Source: Mallotus nudiflorus (taxonomy: Eukaryota; Streptophyta; Magnoliopsida; Malpighiales; Euphorbiaceae). From it: a stretch of DNA of 64,000 bases. The stretch is from contig CANTUR010000279.1 in NCBI GenBank assembly GCA_947683625.1, positions 2,078,501 to 2,142,500 on the forward strand. Reading direction: 5' to 3'. The position numbers were made by a program, and so were the translations under genes. The notes under the pieces are model-generated. The model was not told where the DNA came from. It searched no databases and saw only the letters and a program-made list of their open reading frames with translations. This document shows positions 47,880-57,945 of the stretch, piece after piece (within the stretch, counting starts at the first letter, position 1; each line of letters opens with the position of its first letter).

Positions 47880-48840
47880 AACACCATTAACCTTTACTAC
47901 TTTGGCACCATATCTTTAGCCTTTATCTTTCTAGGTTTGACTTTCTTGTTAAAGGCCCTCTCTATCCTTTTTTGATAAATATGAGTATGAAATAGAGCCT
48001 CCATCCTTTTCTCATCTAAAGATATGAGGTGGTCGTGTCTCTTTTGTATCCATTCACTCTCAAGGAATTTCACTTCCATAACAACCCTCAAAGATTTAAT
48101 TTCCATCTCTATGGGTGAAACTACTTCATAACTGTATACTAATGAGAATGGTGTCTATCCTGTAGTAGTATGCATTGCAGTTCTATATTCCCACAAGGCA
48201 AAAGGGAGATACTCGAACCAGTCTTTATGCATTTTCATTATCTTAGAGAGGATTCTCTTTATATTCTTATTAGCCACTTCAACTACACCATTAGCTTGGG
48301 GTCAATAAGGTGAGGATTTATGATGCTTGATCTTGTATCTCTGCAATAATTCAACTATCTCTACTTGAAACTAAAGACCATTCTTTGTTATGACATGATA
48401 CGGGATCCCATACCTACAAATAAGATTCTTCTCGATGAATCTTGCCATTTGTCTAGCTTTTAAAGTACTGAAAGATTCTACTTCTATCCATTTAGAGAAA
48501 TAGTTGATCACCACCACTATATATTTATGCGTATTCAAAGTAGTTGGCCTTATCTCCCCTATTATATCTATCCCCCATACTGCAAATGACCATGGAGATG
48601 TTAAACTATTTAGCATAGTAGGGGGAAGATGATTAAGGTTTCCATGTATTTGGCATTGATGACATTGTCTCACTATATATACAGTCTTTTTCTATGGTCA
48701 TCCAATAGTACCCTTGTCGGATTATTTTCTTCATCAGAATCATCCCATTCATATGAGATCTACAAACCCCTACATGAATTTCTCTCATCACCTATTCTGC
48801 TTCATCCCTCTTAAGACATCTCAACTATATTCCATCTGAC
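47880..48840 (-). pseudogene. Element C integrase
   Basis: The minus strand shows the finger remnant (MREIHVGVCRSHMNG, then QCHQCQIHGN), the core with WGIDIIGEI (first Asp), KYIVVVINYFSKWIEVESF, YGIPYHVITKNGL, SSPY-PQANGVVEVANKNIKR (Glu) and the C-terminal KRMEALFHTHIYQKRIERAF, NKKVKPRKIKAKDMV. This is the Tat/Ogre form. The second catalytic Asp (TDNG in relatives) is Lys here (TKNG). There are stops within the SSPY...TTG stretch and a frameshift just before RQCHQC. Confidence 0.88.
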
Positions 48841-48949
48841 ATTCTTCAGTTTAATACCCCATCATGACTTGCATACTGATGTGCAAGAGCACGAATGGCA
48901 TATCTTTCTTTGGAAGTTGCCTCATCTGGGTATTTCCTTTCCTCGATGA

Positions 48950-49475
48950 ATCTCTAGATGTAATAAAACCATGGCTTTTCTTCTGGATCTATCTGAACAC
49001 TTATAACTGATTCTTCACCATAGCATGGAGCTTTCATTTTCATTATCACTAAAGGCTTCATCATCAATCCCATCGGTTTATCCCACATTGAAGAGAGTGT
49101 CACCAAAGCATTCACCTTTCGATTCTCATCTCTTAGTAAATACATGAAGAGACATTTAGTGAAATTCCTTATTAGCTTTTTCAAATAACAGATGTATAGT
49201 TTCAACCTCTCTTCTTTTACTTTCCATTCCTCATTAGCCTGACTAATGACCAACATGTAGCCTGGCTAATGACTAACATGGAATCTCCATAAACCAATAG
49301 GTCTTTGGCTCCCACTGCTAGTGCTACTTCTAGCCCATAGATGTATGCCTCGTACTCAGCCATGTTGTTCGTGACCTTGAAGTCTAATTTCTTAGCCATT
49401 AGGATGGTTTCTCCTCCTGGTGTGACAAGAATTACTCCTAGCCCTGCTCTTTTATTATTCATAGCTCCATCAAAA
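48950..49475 (-). pseudogene. Element C second RNase H (aRH)
   Basis: Reads MNNKRAGLGVILVTPGGETI, NNMAEYEAYIYGLEVALAVG and DLLVYGDSMLVISQA, the archaeal-type RNase H typical of Tat elements (NNMAEYEA..GLE.A, VYGDS.LVI.Q). A 23-bp tandem duplication at about 49235-49280 repeats the MLVISQA codons and shifts the frame; the original frame resumes as NEEWKVKEERLKLYICYLKK. Position after the pol-linked RNase H (49560-50050) fits the lineage. Confidence 0.88.
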
Positions 49476-49559
49476 TAAAGCTTCCATTCGCGTCACTCTA
49501 TTACTGCTAAGTTCTCATCTGGAAACTCTAAATTCCACTACTTATTTCCATGCATTCTA

Positions 49560-50060
49560 TGCTAGGAATTCTACTATTGCTCTTCCTTTAATTACCTTAG
49601 TCTTGATGTACTCAATATTAAACTCAATCAGAAGTACCAACCATCGCGACATCTTTTCAGTTAAGGTTGGTGCTTGAAACAAGTACCTTAAAGGATCAAT
49701 CTTTGAATTGGCTTGTACTTTATAGGAGTGGAAATAATGTCTTAGCTTCCTTGTGACCTATATCATAATCAAATATGTCTTCTCCATAAGATCATACTTC
49801 TCTTCATATGGTAGGAACTTCTTACTGAGGTAATACACTGCATACTCCACCCCTTCTCATCCTTCTTATGCTAGCATTACCCCCATTGCTTTTTCCTCTA
49901 AAACTAAATATAAGATTAAGGGTTTACCTTATCTTGGTGGCCTTAACACAAGAAAATTACTAAGGTGTTCTTTAATCTTATCAAAGGCTTTTTGACATTC
50001 TTCGTTCCATTCCACGGGCTAATTCTTCCTCAAGAGCTTGACAATAGGATCGCAAATCAT
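49560..50060 (-). pseudogene. Element C pol-linked RNase H-like domain
   Basis: Reads EWNEECQKAFDKIKEHL, KPLILYLVLEEKAMGVMLA, GVEYAVYYLSKKFLPYEEKY and LRHYFHSYKVQANSKIDPLR. This is the connection and first RNase H region of Tat pol. The TYASR-type motif is present as AVYYLSKKF. Several stops interrupt it. Confidence 0.82.
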
Positions 50061-50960
50061 TGTGAGTTTTACAATAAACCTGCTAATATACTGTAGCTTC
50101 CTAATAAATCCTCATACTTCCTTTTCTGTTCTTAGCATTGGCATCTCCTGAATGGCTTTAATTTTTTCTGGATTGACTTCTATTCCTCGATTGTAGACTA
50201 GGTGCCCTAACAACTTTCCCGAAGTGATCCCAAAGATACATTTCTGCTGATTAAGCCTCAGATTGTATCTTTCTATTCTTGCTAGAAACTTATTTGAAGC
50301 CTTGAAATGTCCTTCCCTGGTTCCCAACTTGACCATCATATTGTCGACGTACACTTCCACTTCTTTATGCATCATATCATGGAATAGAGCTGTTGCTACC
50401 TTTTGATAGGTTACGCCCTCATTCTTCAATTTGAATGGCATCACTTTGTAGCAGTACGGCCCCCATTCTATGATAAAAGTGGTTTTGATCTTGTCCATGA
50501 CTTCCATCATTATCTTATTATAACTTGAGAACCTATCCATGAAAGAGTACATTGCACTGGATGTTGCATTGTCAACAATCACATCATTGTGGGGTAAGGA
50601 AAAATATCTTTCAGGCATGCTTTATTTAGATCCTTGAAATCTACACACATTCAAACTTTCCCATCTTTTTTAGGAATAGGTACTATGTTTGCCAACCAAT
50701 AAAGATATTTTATCACTTCTAAGAAATTGACTTAGATTTGCTTAGCGATTTCTTCCCTTATCTTTTCTGCCCATTCTGGCCTTCACCTACAAAGTTTTTT
50801 CTTAATAGGTTTAGCCTTTGGATATATTAGAATGCGATGCTCTGCAATTTCTCTATTTAGACCTAGCATGTCTTTATAGGACCAAGCGAATACTACCTTT
50901 CTTTTTATTAATATTCTCTCTAATTTTTTCTCTCTTCAGGAGTTAAATCATGTGATATAG
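50061..50960 (-). pseudogene. Element C reverse transcriptase
   Basis: Reads FAWSYKDMLGLNREIAEH, RRPEWAEKIREEI-like words, IVPIPKKDGKV, MCVDFKDLNKAC, then after a frameshift near 50615 FSLPHNDVIVDNATSS, SFMDRFSSYNKIMMEVMDKI, KTTFIIEWGPYCYKVMPFKL and VEVYVDNMMVKLG, ending with GHLVYNRGIEVNPEKIKAIQ. The catalytic YVDD reads YVDN (GAT to AAT), so the polymerase would be dead. The order and words are those of Ogre/Tat RT. Confidence 0.92.
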
Positions 50961-51430
50961 AAATGTGCTTTGGTTGTTCATTTGTGGCCATGTTTAATGA
51001 CTCTAATTGAATAGAATTAATGTCAAACATGCATGAACAATCATTATTAAAGTGCATAAGACCATCAGAATCAACATCATAAAAGTAAGCAAAACCAGAG
51101 TTAATAACATTGATCACAGAAAAAATAGCATATTCGTCCTTAAACAGATCAGACGTTATTACATCAGTTTCTTCATAAAAAATATCATTAAAACTATTGT
51201 TAATAATGTTAGCTAAATCCTATGGCAGCTCTTCATTAGGTGGCAGATAGAGCAGTTTTTTAATAGCCTTAGTCCTCATCTTCTCAATAACTTACTTCAT
51301 TACCTTATACCATACCTTCAACAATTTGCTTCTTACAGATCTCAAACCTAGGAACATTCACTCCAACTATTTGGACAGAGTCCTTTTCACCTAGGTAGGA
51401 CTTCTCTTTCCTTTCTTTGACAAAGTTATC
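50961..51430 (-). pseudogene. Element C protease-RT linker
   Basis: Low-similarity acidic linker. A 65-codon frame (50920-51117) ends at its C-terminus in EQPKHISISHDLTPEERKN, which leads toward RT. The rest is broken and shows no motif. Confidence 0.5.
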
Positions 51431-52295
51431 TTACAGCAGCCCCACATTCCTTAAGAAGTTATTTTCATCAAAAATCCTTCTTCTAGCTCCTTTACTGCTA
51501 AGTCCAGCCTTTGTATAGCCCAATCCTCTAGTATCATTTTGTCCTTTAAAATTCAAGAATTTTGGACTTCTTTGCTCATTCTTTCCCAACCCTTGTCTAG
51601 GTCGATAATTCATCTTCTTGATCATACTCATAACCCTTGGATCCATCTCAATTCCATAAGAAATCATGGCTATTTGGAAATCAGGAGGGGTGACTACCTG
51701 TTTCTGACCATCCATAACTACAGACACGGTCTTGCCCACACTAGCATCTAAAGTCATAACTTCTCCATTGAATAGGAATTTCACCCTTTGATGCACAGTT
51801 GAAGGCACTCCTCTCAAAGTATAATACTAGGGCATACCTAAAAGCAAAGCGTAGGTGACAGGGATATCCAGCACGGTGAACTCCACCATTTTCTCTATAG
51901 GTCCAATCTTTATAAGAGCCATGAACATTCCTTCTACATTCCTTGTGCTGTCAATATAAGCTCTAATTATAAGGTTGGATTTTGTTAAATCCTCTACCTT
52001 CACCCCTAGATTAGGAAGAATTTAGAGTGGACAAACATTAGTCGCAGACCCATCATCCACCATCATATAATTAGTCTTCTTCCCTCTAATTTTAGTTGGG
52101 ATAAATAGAGTTTTATTATGATTTCTCCCTTCCGTAGGTAAATCCTCATCGAAAAAGGTGATAAACCCATGTTTCTTCTCAATAACCTTGGCCACCATTG
52201 CTTTAGGAGTTACAGTAGTGTCAATGTTCATCTTGACTAAAGCCTTAACTAGAGCTTTCCTATGGCTACTTGAGTGCATCAAAAGCCCCTAAATG
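51431..52295 (-). pseudogene. Element C protease region
   Basis: Reads HSSSHRKALVKALVKMNI, HGFITFFDEDLPTEGRNHNK, TNYMMVDDGSATNVCPL and then, past a stop, GVKVEDLTKSNLIIRAY, GMFMALIKIGPIEKMVEFTV and RGVPSTVHQRVKFLFNGEVM. This is the Tat aspartic protease. The active site is normally I/VD(G/N)GSALNVCP and is VDDGSATNVCP here. The C-terminal G-patch-like stretch MNYRPRQGLGKNEQ is present (relatives have GYEPGKGLGKN). Confidence 0.85.
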
Positions 52296-54201
52296 ATCAC
52301 ATTTGCTTTTGCCTTGTTAAGTTGTTCAAGGATCAAGTCATCCTTATGTTTGTCTGAGCCTTCTCTTTTAGTAGCCTCCTCCCTTTCTGTGGTTTTCTCC
52401 ATTGGTTTATAACCCTTACCACTTATAGTGACATGACTGACTATTGGATTATCTGCTCATACATTATAGCCTTCAGTGCCTTCTTCATCAGAGTTATACC
52501 AGATGTCTATAACCCTAATGGTTCGCTCCTTTTTTCCATCTCTCCACACCTCAACCATGCATTTCTCTTTATTATCTGGCATCTTCTTATCATCAAATTC
52601 ATCACACCAACCTGTAGGCATGATTGACTCAATGGCTATATCGAAAGAAGGTGGTTTAGAATAACACACATTATAGTCGAATTTGCCTAAAGGCTATCCC
52701 AACAGGTTGTCTATTCTCACCTCATCTTTGGGGGCATTAGGGGGTTTCTCATTAGTTTTAATGTTTAGATCTTTAAAGGAGTTGAGCACTTCTTCCTCAC
52801 TAACTCCTAAGTTGATCATTATAGTAGTTGGGGTGGTACATTTTAGTAGTTAGGGAAAGGTTTATTTTTGGTGTTTGGGTTTGGATTGGATTTATCAGGG
52901 TTTGTGATTTTTCTAGAGTCTATAAGGTTTTGAATTTCATGTTTAAAGTGCATGCAAGAGTTAGTGAAATGGCTAGCAACTTAGTGAAATTTATAATAAT
53001 TGTTTAGGTTAAAGCCAGGGAGATTTGAGTTTGGTGGTCTATAGGGGGTTAAAGGTTTAAAAAGGCCTTTTTGGATCAAATTGTCTAGGACTTTAGATAG
53101 AGGCTAGTTAAAGTTTGAGAATTTCCTAGGTCATTAAATAACATGGACTCCTACAACCTGACTAGCATTTCCTTGTTGTATGCCCCCTATTGGCTAATTT
53201 CTCACTCCGGTGCTTCTAGTGATCCTCCTCTTCTCCCTTTCGATCTCTTCAACTTGTAACTTGTCATCGTAAAGGTCTATAAATTTTTTAGGGTTCATTA
53301 TTTACAGCCTTTCAATTAGATTGGGTAATACATTTTGGACTATCATCCTAACTTAATCCTTTTCAACCAACTTTTTCTTCATTAATCCTACCTTATTCAT
53401 GAACCTGGTAAGGAAATTTAAGAATGGTTCATTAGGCTTCTACTTGGTTAATTCTAAATCCCTAATTGACACTTCAAGCCTGGTGTTGTAGTCATATTGC
53501 TTCAAAAAGGTGGCATATAGCTCCCTCCAATCTGCTCAAATAGACTTCTCCAACCCATGATACCAATTGACAGCCATACCCTCCAAGGATAGCACAAATA
53601 GCTTGGTAACCACAGACAAAGTAGCCTTAGTGGTGCTTATGGTAGTTGTGTATTGACAAAGGTGGATCCTCGGATCTCTAGTATCGTTAAACTTTTATAG
53701 TTTTGGCATCTTAAATTTATCAGGCTTGTCCTCCCCAAATTATATCACATCATCAAAGTCAAATGAGTATCCATTTGCCTTGTCCTCTTATCAATTTCTC
53801 CATTTTGGACATCTTCTGAGTCAGTGCATTCATCTTCTTAGATTCTAACTCTTGAATTTGCTCAAGTGATTCTTTTTTGGCTTTTCAACCAACTTTGTTT
53901 CTACAACAAGCATATTCCTAGTAGCATTGTCATTATTAGTGGGTGATGTACCCAAAATAGGTGGATTAGTCGCAACAGGAGGTGTAGCAGCAGGAGGTGG
54001 TGGAATTAACCCAGCCAGAGCTTGTCTTAACTCATCTTGCATCATTGCTCTCATGTCATCCATCAATGCTCCTTTGACATCCTCTAGGGTTCAGTTTCCT
54101 CCCTCATGTTATTCCATTTCTTTGACTTGTTCAGGCTGTGTAGCTTCTAGGTAGAGCGGATTAATGGGACTCCTTTCCAGTTTGCTAAGGACCTCTTTCA
54201 T
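52296..54201 (-). pseudogene. Element C gag and gag/protease linker
   Basis: Starts MKEVLSKLERSPINPLYLEA at 54201, followed by MDDMRAMMQDELRQALAGLI and a Pro-rich stretch. The capsid-like part reads KFNDTRDPRIHLCQY, FVLSLEGMAVNWYHGLEKSI, DWRELYATFLKQYDYNTRLE and VSIRDLELTK, parallel to D gag. The linker gives CMHFKHEIQNLIDSRKIT and, at 52457-52669, MCYSKPPSFDIAIESIMPTG. Stops and shifts occur about every 60-100 codons. The start was chosen as the first ATG of the frame. Confidence 0.85.
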
Positions 54202-54770
54202 AATTAATTGTGGACTCGAATCAATTCTCACTAGTCTGCCACCTTTTCAAACCCAAATACAGGACATCCCGAATGGCTGCAAGACAAGTTATTAGTATGA
54301 TGCATGTATGCATGATGTACATGCTATGCAACAAGTATCAATCAAGTCAAGTATATACATCCTTCCGACCTTATTCAACCTACACATGTATTCAATGGCG
54401 AGTCTCTTTTCCTAGGATTTTTTGTTTTAGCCTTGATATCAATGGGGGATATTAAGAACCAACACACATGTCAAATCTCTTAAAGTAGTAAAGTATAGAA
54501 ATAACATTTCTAGGTATAAAAGCATAGCCCAATCTTTATTAGTCCTGATGGGCTTTTAAAGTATGGGCTTAGGCCTTTATAGATAGAAATACCTCATGGA
54601 AACATTCACAAGCAATTTGGGTAATCCTAGGGGAAGTTACTAAGCCACTACATGAGCTGAGTCCAGTAAAAAGGTTAAGGTTCCCTTAGCAAGATGACCT
54701 CATTTAAGACTTGAGTTACGACCAAGGTTAGAGGGGCCCGACATCCTTTGCAAACTCAAGAGAAGACTAG
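54202..54770 (-). other. Element C 5' leader, truncated
   Basis: Shares the ATCCTAGGAAAAGAGACTCG landmark (54395-54420) and the AAAGCCCA/AAGCCCATA stretch with D's leader. The side toward the LTR is missing: neither a PBS nor the last ~140 bp of the LTR is present. Confidence 0.7.
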
Positions 54771-56783
54771 GACAAATAAAAAAATGGTGGTACTCAATTC
54801 CCTAAAAGAGAGCCAACACTAAAACTAGGAGATTCTGGATATAGAATACCAACTTCTTTCAATCTTATGTTCTTTCAAAATTACTTTATGAATTACAACT
54901 TTATCCTTTATTTACATGCAATTTTATATAAACCCTTAAAAAATAATCAACTCCAGGCAAACTAATCATGAAATATACAACTAAATAATGCATTCATCAC
55001 AATCCCTAGGTTAGTCTAATCTACATTGATTTTAATTAAATGAGCTAAATCTACATATTTTAATTTACAGGTGAGCCTAAAGTCTAATGGGCCTAATCCT
55101 TATTCAAATTTAATTAAGTGATCCTAAGTCTATTTATTTTAATTTTAAAAATGGGCCTAGATCTATAAATTATGAAGTATTTAATTTAGTGGGCCTAATT
55201 CTACTTATTTTTAAGTCTAAAGTGATCTTAAATTTATAAATTATGAAAAAGCTTAAATTAAATGGGCTAAGTCTAAATTAATTAAATTAAATTAGGTGGG
55301 TCTATGTCTAATTAACTAAATAGGCCTAGGTTATCTCTACCCTAAATCTAATTAATTATGGGCTTAAATATGCATTTTAATTAATTAAACCTAAAAAACC
55401 TAAATTTAAATGGGTTAAAGCCTAATGCGGGCCTAGGACCCAAAACACATAAACATAAGCAAACAAGCCCAAAAACAATGAAAAACATTAAAAAAAATCA
55501 AATAAAAGATCAAAAAATTAATCAAATTTATTTTCTAAAAACCTTAATTTAATTAAAGTGACCATAAATAAACGAAATAAAATAATCAATTAGGCAAACT
55601 AATTTTACCAAATTAAATATAATCTAATTTTAATTAAGCAACCTAAGGGTTTCTATAACCATTAATTTTAATTAATTACCTAATTGAAAACCCTAATTTT
55701 ACTAACCAATTAATCAAAATTAAACACACAAGCATACCCACCAAATTGCATTATTCCCACTATTGGGGCTATTACAACGTGCTAATAAAAAAAGAAAAGA
55801 AAATTAATACAACCCAAAATAAATAAAAAGTAAAAGAATGATAAACAAACTAAATAAAAACCCTAGAAATTAGGTTTAGCTACATGTTTCCATCCATGGA
55901 TCTTCATAGATTTAATTGACCAAATATGACCATTATGTGATCTCCTCCATCATCACCATCGTGAAAGGGTAAAACAATGATTAGTGAATAAAATTATAAA
56001 AAATTAAGTAAAATTGAAATTTAATAAAAATAATAATTATAATAAAAGAAGAAAAATAAAAGAAAGTATGGAGAAGATAATGCTTATGGATGCTTGTGGT
56101 TGGCTCCTCAGACTAGTAAAATCACCATTTATTGGTTGAATAGATCTTCAAAAATTTATTATTTTCTCCTAAAAAAAAACCTCTTGCTCCTTGCCAGCAG
56201 TATTTTTGTCTTTGGTATTATTTTTTTCGTCCTCCCCCTTTGCTAGGAGCTTAAGCTCTCCTTTTATAAGGAGAAAAGAAACAAAAACCCTAATTGACGT
56301 GCTAAGGGTTCTAATTTTTAAAGGACTTATTTCCTGAAGAGTTCCAATTTTAAAAGGAATTTATTTCCTGTAGATACAGATAAATCCCATAATAAATTTT
56401 TAAAAATTTCAAACCAATCAAATCTTAGGAAAATATTTTTTTTGTTTTCTGTAAAAAATACAAAAAAACAAATGGAAAACATGTAATTCTGGCCGGAATT
56501 GCATAATTCCGATCAAAATTATAGAATTTTGATCGAAATTCTATAATTCTGATTTTTTTAACTTTTAATTACAAAAAGACCCATAAAAGAAATTAGATTT
56601 TTCAATTAGGTCTTGAAAAGGTATTACAATTAAGTCCTTAAAAAATAATGAAACTCTTTTTGAAAACTTATTCAAAATTTTAAGGTTTTGAACTTCAAGT
56701 ATTGAAGACCTACTCATAACATTTTCATCATTGAAGTCCTTTGTCGCATACATATTTTATTATCCCAAAATTGGGTGTTTACA
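54771..56783 (-). repeat. Element C 5' LTR, 3' end deleted
   Basis: Matches 39115-41070 closely (for example ggtactcaattccctaaaag, ggttatctctacc). It starts TGTAAACACCC at 56783 beside the ctccc duplication, but homology stops at 54771, so the block equal to 38975-39114 is absent. That block holds the inner PBS-like motif. Confidence 0.9.
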
Positions 56784-56788
56784 CTCCC

Positions 56789-57330
56789 CCAAAGGAGTAA
56801 GAGTATTTAAGGAACTCTTTAATGGCATTCACACTGAGTGACAGAAGGTAAGGAATGCTTGAGAAAGGAAAGTATTAAAAAAAAGGAAAAGAGGAAAAGA
56901 GAGTATGATTTAGCATTTTCCTCCGAAGGGAATGTCTTGAAAACAAAAGTCACCTCGTCCGTGGAGATTCTCAACGATCTCATTTAGTAAGTTCTCTTTC
57001 AATCATGAGGGAAGCCTACTCTTCCTTTGGTAACCAAAATCATCTTTAGTAAAGAGTTACTACTTAAACCCTGGAGAAATGACAAAGACCACATCAAGGT
57101 GAAATGACCATAATTAGGTTGATTCAAAGTCATTGATACATGCTCCCTACCATTATAGGTAACCATCGCAAACACCAATAAACTCACATCCATTATATTT
57201 TTTAAAACCAAGCTACATCACAACATCTTAATTTTACGGACATTACAACCAAATAACAATTCTCACAAAAAGTTTTCTTTAGCACCCTATACCCTAATAC
57301 AAGTGGCAACTTACATGAGATTTTTACATG
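56789..57330 (+). other. Element A 3' region after C, no gene recognised
   Basis: Continuation of A beyond the C insertion. A minus-strand open frame at 56999-57211 has no family features. It leads into the tandem repeats of the 3' UTR. Confidence 0.5.
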
Positions 57331-57339
57331 CACTTTAGC

Positions 57340-57840
57340 ACTTAAGGCCTACTAAGGCTATACATTGCACTCCTATTTGTGGCTTGGCAAAGGTCACAAC
57401 ACCCACTTTGTAGCTTGGTAAAGGTTACACAACACCCCTAAAAGTTTTTTTATGTTTGGTTTCTTTAAAACCTAGCCCTTGAGGCATGTTAAGGCTATAT
57501 AGTGCACCCCCACTTGTGGCTTGGCAAAGGTCATGACACACTTGCTTTGTAGCTTGGTAAAGATTACATAGCACCCCCCCCCCCCCAAAAAGTTTTTTTA
57601 TGTCTGGTTTCTTCGAAACCTGCACTGGATTACTATTAAGGCTATATAGTGCACCCTCGCTTGTGGCTTAGCAAAGGTCATGGTACCCTTGCTTTGTAGC
57701 TTGGTAAGGGTTACATAGCACCCCTAAAAGTTTTTTTAATATTTGGTTTCTTTCGAAACCTAGCACTTTAGGCTTATTAGGGCTATATAGTGCACCTTCG
57801 CGTATGGCTTAGTAAAGATCACACAACATCCTCATGAATA
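57340..57840 (+). repeat. ~140-bp tandem array in element A 3' UTR (about 3.5 units)
   Basis: The phrase aaggctatatagtgcaccc followed by tgtggcttggcaaaggtca, tttgtagcttggtaaaggtt and ggtttctttcgaaacct recurs from about 57355, 57491, 57640 and 57780. Unit length is about 136-149 bp, varying with a C14-15 run near 57573. It sits about 100 bp upstream of the polypurine tract. Confidence 0.93.
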
Positions 57841-57930
57841 AGTTTTTATTTTTTTTATTTTTTCTTTCTTATTGTTTTTTACAAAATTACTTCCTATGAA
57901 TTTACAAGCATCAACTTGATCAATGCAAGT

Positions 57931-57945
57931 GAAGCATGGGGCAAC
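57931..57945 (+). promoter_or_regulatory. Element A polypurine tract
   Basis: gaagcatggggcaac abuts the TGTTGATACC start of the 3' LTR. The GGGGCAAC end is the same as in element C's tract. Confidence 0.88.

Larger units (their letters stand above)
38975..56783 (-). mobile_element. Element C: Tat/Ogre-lineage LTR retrotransposon with pol and two antisense cargo genes
   Basis: A 17.8 kb element on the minus strand inserted in A, with exact target duplication ctccc at 38970-38974 and 56784-56788. Order in its own direction: 5' LTR (56783-54771, 3' end lost), leader, gag (54201), linker and protease, RT, RNase H, second RNase H (aRH), integrase (to about 47880), then antisense modules (47223-46066 and 45640-43090), a 61-bp tandem array (42735-41250), polypurine tract (41086-41071) and 3' LTR (41070-38975). 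A second RNase H after the first is a known mark of the Tat lineage. Stops, frameshifts and an altered RT active site make it defective. Confidence 0.92.

Noticed and set aside
53927..54154. 75-codon + strand frame rich in Gly/Ala
   Set aside because: It is the shadow of the Pro-rich part of C gag on the minus strand.
57425..57625. 66-codon minus-strand frame with a repeated Lys-Lys-Pro/Asp-Ile-Lys pattern
   Set aside because: It is read through the ~140-bp tandem array and a poly-C run; no sign of a real protein.
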